Part shown: positions 50,128-58,090 of the stretch, piece by piece
Layout: each line of letters opens with the position of its first letter
Position numbering within the stretch: position 1 is the first letter of the stretch
Source of the DNA: UMGS1889 sp964540575
GTDB taxonomy: Bacteria; Bacillota; Clostridia; Oscillospirales; Ruminococcaceae
DNA: 64,000 nt
Direction: 5' to 3'
Assembly: GCA_964540575.1 (NCBI GenBank)
Contig: CAZINI010000006.1
Span: 1 to 64,000 of the forward strand
Made by a program: the position numbers and the translations under genes
Notes under the pieces: generated by a model
The model's database searches: none
Told to the model about the DNA's origin: nothing
What the model saw: the letters and a program-made list of their open reading frames with translations, nothing else

Positions 50128-51843
50128 ATGACAAGAAAAAGATTAACAGCGGCTATACTGGCAGTTTCACTTATATGCGGACTTTTTTCCTCCTGCGGCA
50201 GCAAGGAGTCCAATGATACTGCTTCCGGCGGTGCATCTACCGCAGCAGTAAATCCAATACAGAATAATAAAACAGAAAATGGAAATTCTATTTCTAATTC
50301 AAATACTAAAACTGATGGCACTTATGCGGGAGATTATGGAGAAGGCTACTTTGATGCTGCTCCTGCGGAAGCGTATGATGATGCTTGCCTTGATGCTGTC
50401 ATTGAGCCGTACTATCCTTATGAAGCACCTAACACCGAGGAGTATTCCGAGATAACCGAACAAGGCTTTGTTTCCGTAAGCGAACAGCCTCTTTCCACAT
50501 TTTCGGCGGACGTTGACACAGCTTCATACACCGCTGTCAGACGTATGATAAAGGAATGGGGATATGTTGAGCCGAGTGCTGTCCGTATTGAAGAAATGAT
50601 AAACTATTTCTCCTATGATTATAAAAATTCCGAGGACGGAACGCCTTTTTCCGTTACAACAGAGCTTTCGGACTGCCCCTGGAATCCTCAGACAAAGCTT
50701 CTTTCCGTTGGGATAAAGGCAAACGACATTCAGAAAAGCGAGCGTCCGAACACTAACGTTGTTTTCCTGCTGGACGTGAGCGGTTCGATGTATTCCGAAG
50801 ATAAGCTGCCGCTGGTTCAGAACGCATTTGCCCTGCTTGCCGAGGGCTTGACCGAGAATGACCGTGTTTCCATAGTTACATATGCGGGTGCGGACGAAGT
50901 TGTTTTGGAAGGCGTTTCGGGAAATAAGACCCGTCAGATATGCGAGGCGGTCTATTCCCTTGAAGCGGGTGGAGCAACTGCGGGTGCTGCGGGCATTGTC
51001 ACCGCTTACGATATTGCCGAGAAATATTTTATCAGGGACGGCGTAAACCGAGTTATTCTGGCAACAGACGGTGACTTGAATGTCGGATTATCCAGCGTTG
51101 AGGAGCTGACCGATCTTATCGAGAAAGAGCGGAAAAGCGGCGTTTTCCTGTCCGTTCTGGGATTTGGTAACGGAAACTATAAGGATAACCGTCTTGAAGC
51201 ACTTGCCGACAACGGAAACGGCAACTATTCCTATATCGACTGCATCGAGGAAGCGGAAAAGGTGCTGGTGGAGGAGCTTAATTCCACTATGTTCACCGTG
51301 GCAAAGGACGTGAAATTCCAGGTGGAGTTCAATCCCGCAAATGTCAAGGGCTACCGTCTTATCGGATATGAGAACAGAGCCCTTGCCGCCGAGGATTTTG
51401 CCGATGATACCAAGGACGCCGGAGAGGTTGGAGCAGGTCACACAGTTACCGCACTTTACGAGATAGTCACTGCCGATTCCGATTATTCTATGGGCGGCGT
51501 ACCCGAGCTGAAATATCAGCCCACGGAAACCACTGCCGAGGAAGAAGCCCCCAAAGCCGTTCTGACGGAAGAACTGCTTACCGTAAATATCCGTTACAAG
51601 GAGCCTGACGGGAACACCAGCAAGCTGATTTCCAAGCCTGTGCTTATGGCTGATTTCACCGACAGACCGTCGGGAGATTTTAAGTTTGCGGCGGCAGTTG
51701 CCGAGTTCGGAATGCTGCTGAGAGGGAGCAGCTATGCGGGAAATTCCTCCTATGAGGATATTCAGCGGCTTATTAAGGAAGCGGACGTTGGCGATGACAA
51801 GTACAAGACCGAGTTTGCGAAGCTGACAGAGATCGTCAGATAA
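50128..51843 (+). CDS. VWA-domain lipoprotein (YfbK-like)
   Basis: 571 residues. Lipobox LFSSC gives lipidation at Cys22. A linker rich in Ser/Asn/Thr precedes a YfbK-type N-terminal domain (STFSADVDTASYTAVRR), a von Willebrand A domain with the MIDAS motif FLLDVSGSM near 210, and a C-terminal domain (NIRYKEPDGNTSKLI...). Such proteins occur at the cell surface and bind partners through a metal; the role is unknown. It follows the sigma/anti-sigma genes by 32 bp, so it may be the regulated output. Confidence 0.9.
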   Translation: MTRKRLTAAILAVSLICGLFSSCGSKESNDTASGGASTAAVNPIQNNKTENGNSISNSNTKTDGTYAGDYGEGYFDAAPAEAYDDACLDAVIEPYYPYEAPNTEEYSEITEQGFVSVSEQPLSTFSADVDTASYTAVRRMIKEWGYVEPSAVRIEEMINYFSYDYKNSEDGTPFSVTTELSDCPWNPQTKLLSVGIKANDIQKSERPNTNVVFLLDVSGSMYSEDKLPLVQNAFALLAEGLTENDRVSIVTYAGADEVVLEGVSGNKTRQICEAVYSLEAGGATAGAAGIVTAYDIAEKYFIRDGVNRVILATDGDLNVGLSSVEELTDLIEKERKSGVFLSVLGFGNGNYKDNRLEALADNGNGNYSYIDCIEEAEKVLVEELNSTMFTVAKDVKFQVEFNPANVKGYRLIGYENRALAAEDFADDTKDAGEVGAGHTVTALYEIVTADSDYSMGGVPELKYQPTETTAEEEAPKAVLTEELLTVNIRYKEPDGNTSKLISKPVLMADFTDRPSGDFKFAAAVAEFGMLLRGSSYAGNSSYEDIQRLIKEADVGDDKYKTEFAKLTEIVR

Positions 51844-51858
51844 CATTTGGTAAATATA

Positions 51859-51893
51859 GCACAAAGCGGCTCTCCCGTCGGTGATGGGAGAGC
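51859..51893. terminator. Hairpin between VWA and rubrerythrin genes
   Basis: AGCGGCTCTCCC pairs perfectly with GGGAGAGCCGCT. Lies between convergent genes; T-poor flanks. Confidence 0.7.
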
Positions 51894-51923
51894 CGCTGAA
51901 TGCTGTATGTATGAGGGTTTATC

Positions 51924-52472
51924 TCAATAATTCTGCTCTTTAAGCATAAAATAGGACTGAGGGTGATTGCACACGGGACATACCTCGGGAGCCTGCTTTC
52001 CAACGCAGATATGACCGCAGTTTGAGCATTCCCAAATCATATCGCCGTCACGGGAGAACACAATGCCGTTTTCGATATTGGCAAGCAGCTTTCTGTAACG
52101 CTCCTCGTGTGCCTTTTCGATCTTTCCGACCTCTTCAAACAGGAAAGCAATGTCGTCCAGACCCTCTTCACGGGCAGTCTTTGCAAAGCTGTCGTACATA
52201 TCTGTCCATTCGTAGTTTTCACCGTCGGCAGCGTCCTTGAGATTGTCAACGGTAGAGCCGATTCCGCCTGTCAGGAGCTTGTACCATATCTTGGCGTGTT
52301 CCTTTTCATTTGCGGCTGTTTCCTCAAATATTTTTGCTATCTGAACATAGCCGTCCTTCTTTGCCTTGGAAGCGAAGTAGGTGTACTTGTTTCTTGCCTG
52401 TGATTCGCCCGCAAAGGCAGTTCTCAGGTTTTCCTCGGTTTTTGTTCCTTTAAGTCTTTCATCCATTGCCAT
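51924..52472 (-). CDS. rbr: Rubrerythrin
   Basis: 182 residues. An N-terminal ferritin-like four-helix domain supplies the di-iron ligands (ENLRTAFAGESQARNKY, ANEKEHAKIW, EEVGKIEKAHEERY), and a C-terminal rubredoxin domain carries CSNCGHICVG and CPVCNHPQSYF. Rubrerythrin reduces hydrogen peroxide in anaerobes. ATG 52472 follows AGGAGG. It lies 13 bp after a PerR-like regulator in the same operon, a classic oxidative-stress unit. Confidence 0.95.
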   Translation of the reverse strand: MAMDERLKGTKTEENLRTAFAGESQARNKYTYFASKAKKDGYVQIAKIFEETAANEKEHAKIWYKLLTGGIGSTVDNLKDAADGENYEWTDMYDSFAKTAREEGLDDIAFLFEEVGKIEKAHEERYRKLLANIENGIVFSRDGDMIWECSNCGHICVGKQAPEVCPVCNHPQSYFMLKEQNY

Positions 52473-52485
52473 AAAATAGTCCTCC

Positions 52486-52863
52486 TTATTTACAGTCGGC
52501 ACATTTGCCGCTGAATACTATCGTATGTCCCGTTACGGAAAATCCGTGTTTATCGGCGACCTTTTCGTTGATATTCCGCTGATAGGGAATATCGGCATCG
52601 AAAACCCTTCCGCACTCGCTGCATTTAAAATGGTAGTGGTCGGAAATGTTGAAATCAAACCTGTCGGCGGCGTCGGGGATAAGCACCTTTTGTATAACGC
52701 CCTGTTCCGAGAGAAAATTCAGATTTCGGTAAACCGTCCCACGGCTGATATTCGGGTGGATACGGCTTATTTCCAGATATATTTCCTCGGCGGTGGGATG
52801 ATTTTTCATTGCCTGTACGGTAAGAAGCACAGCATTTCGCTGGACTGTGTTTCGGGTCTGCAT
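52486..52863 (-). CDS. perR: Fur-family regulator, PerR-like
   Basis: 125 residues, short for Fur (the N-terminal extension is missing). The winged helix holds NISRGTVYRNLNFLSEQGVI, the dimerisation domain has DHYHFKCSECGRVFD, and a second CXXC is at the end (CADC), giving the structural zinc site. Linkage to rubrerythrin favours PerR over Fur or Zur. ATG follows GAGGTG. Confidence 0.88.
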   Translation of the reverse strand: MQTRNTVQRNAVLLTVQAMKNHPTAEEIYLEISRIHPNISRGTVYRNLNFLSEQGVIQKVLIPDAADRFDFNISDHYHFKCSECGRVFDADIPYQRNINEKVADKHGFSVTGHTIVFSGKCADCK

Positions 52864-52881
52864 TTTGCACCTCGCTTATCG

Positions 52882-52892
52882 GTAACGGTTAC
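52882..52892. promoter_or_regulatory. Palindrome downstream of the perR promoter
   Basis: GTAACGGTTAC is an 11-bp palindrome at the expected transcription start of perR-rbr and may be an operator. It does not resemble the Bacillus Per box. Confidence 0.4.
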
Positions 52893-52907
52893 TGATTAGT
52901 TATTCAT

Positions 52908-52936
52908 ATTATATAATACATTTGCAGATTTGTCAA
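52908..52936 (-). promoter_or_regulatory. Promoter of perR-rbr
   Basis: Minus-strand TTGACA, 17 bp, TATAAT; the -10 lies within an AT palindrome TATTATATAATA. Confidence 0.88.
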
Positions 52937-53184
52937 GCGTTTTTGTTATTTTTTCGGGATATTTTACTTTGACGTGGGAAATAATACGGGCGGTCTGCCG
53001 CAGCAATGTTCTTTCTGTGCCTGCTCTTTCGGTCGGGGACGGTTTGCGGCGGCGACTCGCTTTGCTGTGGCGGGCGGCGTATACCGTCTCCCGACTGCGA
53101 AGCCGATGAAACCTGCGGCAGGCACAATGGTAAATTTCCCGAAAATAAACAAATTGTTAAATCTGAAAAAAACGTAAAAACCCC
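52937..53184. other. Intergenic region between perR and rplU
   Basis: No gene is supported. GTCGGGGACGGTTTGC at about 53031-53046 recalls the GGGGACGGTTT core shared by 41111-41186 and 47249-47325. The stretch is richer in G+C than most spacers here. Confidence 0.4.
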
Positions 53185-53213
53185 TTGACAACGGGGGCGG
53201 AGTATGTTAAAAT
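53185..53213 (+). promoter_or_regulatory. Promoter of rplU-prp-rpmA
   Basis: TTGACA, 17 bp, TAAAAT, about 100 bp upstream of rplU. Confidence 0.85.
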
Positions 53214-53219
53214 AATAAA

Positions 53220-53311
53220 GCCGCTTATGTCGGGCTGTGTTAAGTGCGGCTTCTTTAGGGAAGTGTGCCGCCCGTTGTAGCGAGTTTTGTGAAAAAGGCA
53301 GGTGCCGTAAA
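53220..53311 (+). promoter_or_regulatory. rplU leader (possible L21 leader RNA)
   Basis: A 90-base leader between promoter and rplU with GCGGC/GCCGC pairings (GTGCGGCTTC and GTGTGCCGCCC). Firmicutes often have an autoregulatory L21 leader here; the fit to that family was not tested. Confidence 0.4.
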
Positions 53312-53623
53312 ATGTACGCAATTATTGAAACAGGCGGTAAGCAGTATCAGGTAAACGAGGGCGATGAGATCTTCATCGAGAAGCTCGCTGTTGAAGCTGA
53401 CCAGAACGTTACCTTCGATAAGGTTATCGCTGTAGGCAAGGATTCCGGTCTGGAGGTTGGAGCACCCTATGTTTCCGGTGCAACCGTTGAGGCTAAGGTT
53501 CTGAAGAACGGTAAGGCTAAGAAGATCACCGTTTTCACCTACAAGCCCAAGAAGAGTTCCAGCAGAAAAATGGGTCACAGACAGCCTTATACTAAGGTAA
53601 GAATTGACGCTATCAAGGCTTGA
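53312..53623 (+). CDS. rplU: Ribosomal protein L21
   Basis: 103 residues, normal length. MYAIIETGGKQYQVNEGDEI is the standard L21 start, and TKVRIDAIKA ends the conserved C-terminal RNA-binding part. A longer in-frame start is rejected because the family begins here. It heads rplU-prp-rpmA, the conserved large-subunit block of Firmicutes. Confidence 0.98.
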   Translation: MYAIIETGGKQYQVNEGDEIFIEKLAVEADQNVTFDKVIAVGKDSGLEVGAPYVSGATVEAKVLKNGKAKKITVFTYKPKKSSSRKMGHRQPYTKVRIDAIKA

Positions 53624-53626
53624 TCT

Positions 53627-53950
53627 ATGATAGAGGCTGTTTTTTACAGGAAACACGATCTGCTGAGAGGATTCAGCGTTTCGGGTCATTCGGGATATGC
53701 GGAGTCGGGCAGCGATATTGTCTGTGCCGCCGTATCTTCCGCTGTACAGCTTACCTGCAACACCATCACCGATTTCTTCGGAAGTGCTGCGGAGGCAACA
53801 GTCAATGAAAACGAAATTACGCTGAAGCTTACGGATTCCTGCGGTCCCGATGAATGCACCGAGCAGCTGCTTGCGGCTTTGGTTGACCATCTGGAGTGTT
53901 TGTCGCAGGAATACAAGGGAACAATTAGTATTACTATTACGGAGGTGTAA
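53627..53950 (+). CDS. prp: Ribosomal-processing cysteine protease Prp
   Basis: 107 residues. The active-site motifs are VSGHSGYAESG (His) and GSDIVCAAVSSAV (Cys). Prp removes the N-terminal leader of L27 so that ribosomes can assemble. Located 3 bp after rplU and just before rpmA, whose product here keeps the leader, as expected. Confidence 0.96.
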   Translation: MIEAVFYRKHDLLRGFSVSGHSGYAESGSDIVCAAVSSAVQLTCNTITDFFGSAAEATVNENEITLKLTDSCGPDECTEQLLAALVDHLECLSQEYKGTISITITEV

Positions 53951-53955
53951 CTGAA

Positions 53956-54237
53956 ATGATTAGAATTTCCATGCAGTTTTTTGCACATAAAAAGGGAATG
54001 GGTTCCACAAAGAACGGACGTGACTCTGAGTCCAAGCGACTCGGCGTTAAGAGAGCTGACGGTCAGGCAGTAGTTGCCGGCAATATCCTCGTTCGTCAGA
54101 GAGGTACTCACATTCACGCAGGAGAGAACGTTGGAAAGGGTTCCGATGATACTCTGTTCGCTCTGATCGACGGAACAGTAAGATTTGAGCGTGTAGGACG
54201 TGACCGCAAGAAGGTTAGCGTTTACGCTGCTGAATAA
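53956..54237 (+). CDS. rpmA: Ribosomal protein L27 with cleavable leader
   Basis: 93 residues. The N-terminus MIRISMQFFAHKKGMGS carries the QFF leader, which Prp cuts after FF so that mature L27 begins at about Ala10. The rest (GRDSESKRLGVKRADGQAVV, GNILVRQRGTHIHAG) is canonical. ATG follows GGAGGTG. Confidence 0.97.
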   Translation: MIRISMQFFAHKKGMGSTKNGRDSESKRLGVKRADGQAVVAGNILVRQRGTHIHAGENVGKGSDDTLFALIDGTVRFERVGRDRKKVSVYAAE

Positions 54238-54440
54238 TTTCCGTTTCGTTTTTCACTCGATATAATCGGGGCGGGGCTAGGGAAGTACCGATAAAGAAGA
54301 TTTATCGGTGCCGAGCGACAAACTTTGTTCATTTTGCTATTTATAGAACGAAATGACAAAGGGGTCGCCCCTTTGCCCCGTCCCTTTTGTTTTTTGTATC
54401 TGAGGCTTTCGCAGACAGCCTGCGGAGAAATGAGGTTTAT
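54238..54440 (+). other. rpmA-obgE spacer with hairpins
   Basis: ACCGATAAA/TTTATCGGT at 54288-54310 and CAAAGGGG-TCG-CCCCTTTG at about 54357-54375 form stems, neither followed by a good T-run. They may attenuate or process the transcript before obgE. Confidence 0.5.
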
Positions 54441-55721
54441 ATGTTCGTAGATAAAGCAAAAATCAAGATCAAGGCAGGCGACGGCGGGGACGGTGCAGTT
54501 TCCTTCCACCGTGAAAAATACGTCGCTTCGGGCGGTCCCGACGGCGGCGACGGCGGCAGAGGCGGCGATGTGGTTTTCGTTGCGGATGATAACCTTTCCA
54601 CTCTGCTGGACTTCAGATACAAAAGAAAATATTTCGCCGAAAAGGGCGAAAACGGCGGTGCACGCAACTGTACAGGCAAAAATGCCCCCGATCTTATTGT
54701 GAAAGTCCCCAGAGGTACGGTTGTCAAGGACGCCGAAACAGGCAGGATACTTGCGGATATTTCAAGCCCCGAGCCGAAGATCGTTGCAAGGGGAGGAAAG
54801 GGCGGCAAGGGCAATGCCCGCTTTGCCACACCAACAAGGCAGATACCCAAATTCGCAAAGCCCGGTTTCCCGGGACAGGAATTTGAAGTCACTCTGGAGT
54901 TGAAGCTTTTGGCTGATGTGGGTCTTGTCGGGTTCCCGAATGTGGGCAAGTCAACGCTTATTTCCGTGGTTTCTGCCGCAAAGCCGAAGATCGCCAACTA
55001 TCACTTTACCACTCTGACCCCCGTTTTAGGCGTTGTTTCGGCGGCTGATGGGAAATCCTTCGTTATGGCGGATATTCCCGGACTTATCGAGGGTGCGTCC
55101 GATGGTGTCGGTCTGGGACACGAATTTCTGCGTCACGTTGACAGATGCCGTCTTATCGTTCACGTTGTGGACGTTTCGGGCATTGAGGGACGTGACCCTG
55201 CAGAGGATTTCGAGATAATCAACCGTGAACTGGCAAATTTCAGTGAGGATCTTGCAGAGCGTCCGCAGATAGTTGCGGCGAATAAGTGTGATATTGCCGA
55301 CGAGGAACAGAAAGCTCGTTTCAGAAGCTATATCGAGGAAAAGGGTCTGCCGTATTTCGAGATCTCCGCTGCGGCTGCTATGGGCACGAAGGAGCTTATC
55401 AACGCAATCACCGCTGAGCTGGACAAGCTGCCTCCCATCAAGGAATACGAGGCACAGCCCCTTACTCAGGCGGAAATGGACGAAATGGCGGGAACAGACC
55501 GCAGATTTGAAATTACCCGTGAGGACGACGGCGTATTTTACGTGGAAGCTCCGTGGCTGGAAAGCATTATGCGTACGGTCAATATGGAGGACTATTCTTC
55601 TATGCAGTATTTCCAGAGAGTTCTCCGCAACTCGGGTATTATCGATAAACTGGAACAAATGGGCATCAAAGAGGGAGATACGGTAAATATTTTCGGATTT
55701 GAATTTGACTTTGTTTTCTGA
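54441..55721 (+). CDS. obgE: GTPase ObgE/CgtA
   Basis: 426 residues. A glycine-rich Obg fold (1-158, KAGDGGDGAVSFHREKY), the G domain with VGFPNVGKSTLIS, DIPGLIEGA and NKCD, and the C-terminal OCT domain. Obg acts in 50S assembly and stress responses. ATG 54441 follows GAGGT. Its last 147 bp have a decayed second copy at 56177-56322. Confidence 0.97.
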   Translation: MFVDKAKIKIKAGDGGDGAVSFHREKYVASGGPDGGDGGRGGDVVFVADDNLSTLLDFRYKRKYFAEKGENGGARNCTGKNAPDLIVKVPRGTVVKDAETGRILADISSPEPKIVARGGKGGKGNARFATPTRQIPKFAKPGFPGQEFEVTLELKLLADVGLVGFPNVGKSTLISVVSAAKPKIANYHFTTLTPVLGVVSAADGKSFVMADIPGLIEGASDGVGLGHEFLRHVDRCRLIVHVVDVSGIEGRDPAEDFEIINRELANFSEDLAERPQIVAANKCDIADEEQKARFRSYIEEKGLPYFEISAAAAMGTKELINAITAELDKLPPIKEYEAQPLTQAEMDEMAGTDRRFEITREDDGVFYVEAPWLESIMRTVNMEDYSSMQYFQRVLRNSGIIDKLEQMGIKEGDTVNIFGFEFDFVF

Positions 55722-55739
55722 TTAGGGAGAGATAACTTT

Positions 55740-56159
55740 ATGAGTATAATAGGCAATCTTTTTAAAAAGAATAAGCCTTCTCTTGAGGATGATATCCATT
55801 CCGCCTGTGAATGGGTGGTAAATGCTTTGAATGTCTCAGGCTATAATGCGGATTATTCACTTGAAAGTATGAAAGAGATCGACAGATTCTTTGATGAGCA
55901 AAGCGGTGAGGGCGGCATAATTTCACGAAACAGAGGTCAGATTATCTTTGCCGTTTCAAGCTACATTGGCGAAACTGTTATCCGTTTGTACGGCGGAAAA
56001 TGGAGCGGCAGCGATGAAATAAATATGTCTGTTGAACTTACTGACGGCACGATCATTTTCCCGACTCAAAAGGCAATGAAAAGATATCAGAACGGTTCCG
56101 AGGACAGCATTTATGCATATGTATATGTGCTCGGAGCTCCTTCGGAGTCTCACATATAA
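55740..56159 (+). CDS. Hypothetical protein bracketed by the obgE duplication
   Basis: 139 residues, soluble. The segment FAVSSYIGETVIRLYGGKWS suggests an alpha/beta fold seen in small accessory proteins of the DUF3806-like kind, but I cannot name a family. ATG follows AGGGAGAG, 18 bp after obgE. It lies between the intact obgE end and a decayed copy of that end, so it was probably inserted by a duplication event. Confidence 0.7.
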   Translation: MSIIGNLFKKNKPSLEDDIHSACEWVVNALNVSGYNADYSLESMKEIDRFFDEQSGEGGIISRNRGQIIFAVSSYIGETVIRLYGGKWSGSDEINMSVELTDGTIIFPTQKAMKRYQNGSEDSIYAYVYVLGAPSESHI

Positions 56160-56176
56160 TGTGAAACGAAAGTCGG

Positions 56177-56322
56177 ACAGTGGATATGGAGGGCTACGCT
56201 TCTCTCCGGTATTTCCGGGGTGATCTGCGTAATTTGGCAATTATCGACAAACCGGAGCAGATTGGCATTAAAAAGGGAGATAAAGTCAATATTTCGGATT
56301 TGAATTTGACTTTGTTTTCTGA
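56177..56322 (+). pseudogene. Decayed duplicate of the obgE 3' end
   Basis: 146 bp align with 55575-55721. Translation gives TVDMEGYASLRYFRGDLRN versus TVNMEDYSSMQYFQRVLRN in ObgE, then IIDKPEQIGIKKGDKVNI versus IIDKLEQMGIKEGDTVNI. A single missing T shifts the frame near the end. The final 29 bases (TCGGATTTGAATTTGACTTT and on) are unchanged. Confidence 0.88.
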
Positions 56323-56343
56323 GTTTTTTGGGGTGCGATTTAT

Positions 56344-56841
56344 ATGTATATAGAGCTTAGGGATTGGTCATCGGGCTATTCCGCCGACTTTGCGAGGGTG
56401 GCGAACAATATAAATATTGCCCGCTATCAGAGGGACCTGTTTCCGCACCCCTGTTCGCAGGTCAGTGCAGAGAGATATATCAGAGTGTGCAGCGACAGCG
56501 ATGAGATATGCTCCAAGGCAATATTTGCCGACAATAACTTTGTGGGATTTGTGGGTGCTTCCAAAAAGGACGATGTTTCCCGAAAAAGTGCGGAGCTTTG
56601 CTACTGGCTGGACGAAAAATATTGGGGAATGGGAATAATGACGGGTGCGGTCAGGCTGTTCACCGATTATTATTTTGAAAATCACGATGTTGTGAGATTA
56701 TATGCTATAACCTTTTCGGACAATATCGGTTCCTGCCGTGTGCTTGAAAAGGCGGGATATAAGCTTGAGGGCATAATGAAAAAATCGGCGTACAAGCTGG
56801 GTGAATATCACGACTGCTCCATTTATGCGGCGGTCAGGTGA
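56344..56841 (+). CDS. GNAT acetyltransferase, RimJ/RimL type
   Basis: 165 residues. The RimJ/RimL features are YWLDEKYWGMGIMTGAVRLF (acetyl-CoA loop WGMGIMT), VVRLYAITFSDNIGSCRVLE and KAGYKLEGIMKKSAYKLGEY. These enzymes acetylate protein N-termini or drugs and peptides. It follows the decayed obgE fragment and precedes mrnC. Substrate unknown. Confidence 0.9.
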   Translation: MYIELRDWSSGYSADFARVANNINIARYQRDLFPHPCSQVSAERYIRVCSDSDEICSKAIFADNNFVGFVGASKKDDVSRKSAELCYWLDEKYWGMGIMTGAVRLFTDYYFENHDVVRLYAITFSDNIGSCRVLEKAGYKLEGIMKKSAYKLGEYHDCSIYAAVR

Positions 56842-56903
56842 ATTTTATCTGTACCGTTTATGGGACAGATAAATCTTCCGAAAAACAGAAAGGACGATAG
56901 CTT

Positions 56904-57311
56904 TTGGCAAACCTTGACAGACATTCGGTCATGCAGTACAGCCCCCTGACCCTTGCTTTTCTCGGGGACGCTGTTTACGAGCAGCTGGTAAGAGAACGGC
57001 TGGTGCTGACGGCGAATATGCCCGTGAACAAGCTCCATCGGCTGGCGGTGGAACGGGTGAGGGCTTCCTATCAGTCGGCGGGATTTTCCGCTGTGGAAAG
57101 CGTTCTTACCGAGGACGAGCTGGCAGTGTTCAAGCGGGGCAGAAATGCAGGGGGACATACCCCGCCGAAAAGCTCCGATGCGGTGGAATATCGCCGTGCT
57201 ACGGGGCTTGAATGCCTTTTCGGCTATCTCCATCTTCTGGGTGATAAAAACAGGATAGACGAGCTTTTTGAAATTATCTGGAACAGCGGGGAGGAAAAGT
57301 TTGAAAATTAA
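56904..57311 (+). CDS. mrnC: Mini-ribonuclease III
   Basis: 135 residues, TTG start behind AAAGGACG. It is an RNase III catalytic domain without a dsRNA-binding domain: LAFLGDAVYEQLVRERL near 20 carries the catalytic Asp and Glu, with KRGRNAGGHTPPKSS near 80 and the second Glu region ATGLECLFGYLHL. Mini-III trims the ends of 23S rRNA precursor. In Firmicutes it usually follows cysS, which is not here. Confidence 0.94.
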   Translation: MANLDRHSVMQYSPLTLAFLGDAVYEQLVRERLVLTANMPVNKLHRLAVERVRASYQSAGFSAVESVLTEDELAVFKRGRNAGGHTPPKSSDAVEYRRATGLECLFGYLHLLGDKNRIDELFEIIWNSGEEKFEN

Positions 57312-57418
57312 AAATTTTCAAACTATGAGTTTTGTTTCTTCGGCTGTCGCCTCGATTTGCTGTAACTGAACTTGTTCAGTTTCAAACCAACAAAACTCAG
57401 AAAGGAATGGATATAACA

Positions 57419-58060
57419 ATGATTGACAGAGGATTTCTCAATATTTGCACCTGCGATATGGTCAACTGCTATGTTATCAGGGGCGAAAACGGCGATATGC
57501 TTATCGATACGGGAATGGAAAAGTACAGGGATTACATAGAATCGTGGCTTACTCATTACAATATCAAGCTGATACTGCTGACGCACGGTCATTATGACCA
57601 CAGCTCAAATGTGAAGTATTTTTCCGAGATATACGACGCTCCCGTTATCATCAGCAAATATGACTGCAATCTTGTGCTGGACAATATGAGCCGTTCCTGC
57701 TATTATCTGAGTCCTATTGGCAAGGTTATGGATATGTGGTCGGAGAAGCACGAGCATTGTGCAGAGCTTCCACCTCGGGATAAGATAATTTTTGCCGAGG
57801 ATGACGCTGCCGATGAAGCCGTTGCAAAGCTGGGCATTGAGGGAGATATTATCTCGCTGGACGGTCACACAAGGGGTTCGATCGGTTTTGTACACGGTAC
57901 AGACCTTTACTGCGGAGATGCTGCGGCAAATATCAGGGGACGGCTTATGACTATCCCCGTATGCGAAAGCCCCAAGGCGGCAAAACGCTCGTTCAGACGC
58001 ATTTTTGACCTTGTTCCGAAGAGAATTCTTTGCGGACACGGCGATGTTTTTCAAGATTGA
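57419..58060 (+). CDS. MBL-fold metallo-hydrolase
   Basis: 213 residues with the metal motif LTHGHYDHSS (HxHxDH), the later HTRGSIGF and YCGDAA (His and Asp ligands), and the terminal ILCGHGDVF. It is a soluble glyoxalase II-like/lactonase-like hydrolase; the substrate is unknown. ATG 57419 follows AAAGGA. The 5' spacer has hairpins GAAAATT/AATTTTC and ACTGAAC/GTTCAGT. Confidence 0.88.
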   Translation: MIDRGFLNICTCDMVNCYVIRGENGDMLIDTGMEKYRDYIESWLTHYNIKLILLTHGHYDHSSNVKYFSEIYDAPVIISKYDCNLVLDNMSRSCYYLSPIGKVMDMWSEKHEHCAELPPRDKIIFAEDDAADEAVAKLGIEGDIISLDGHTRGSIGFVHGTDLYCGDAAANIRGRLMTIPVCESPKAAKRSFRRIFDLVPKRILCGHGDVFQD

Positions 58061-58090
58061 AATATAAATTTATTATAAGGAGAGATTTAA

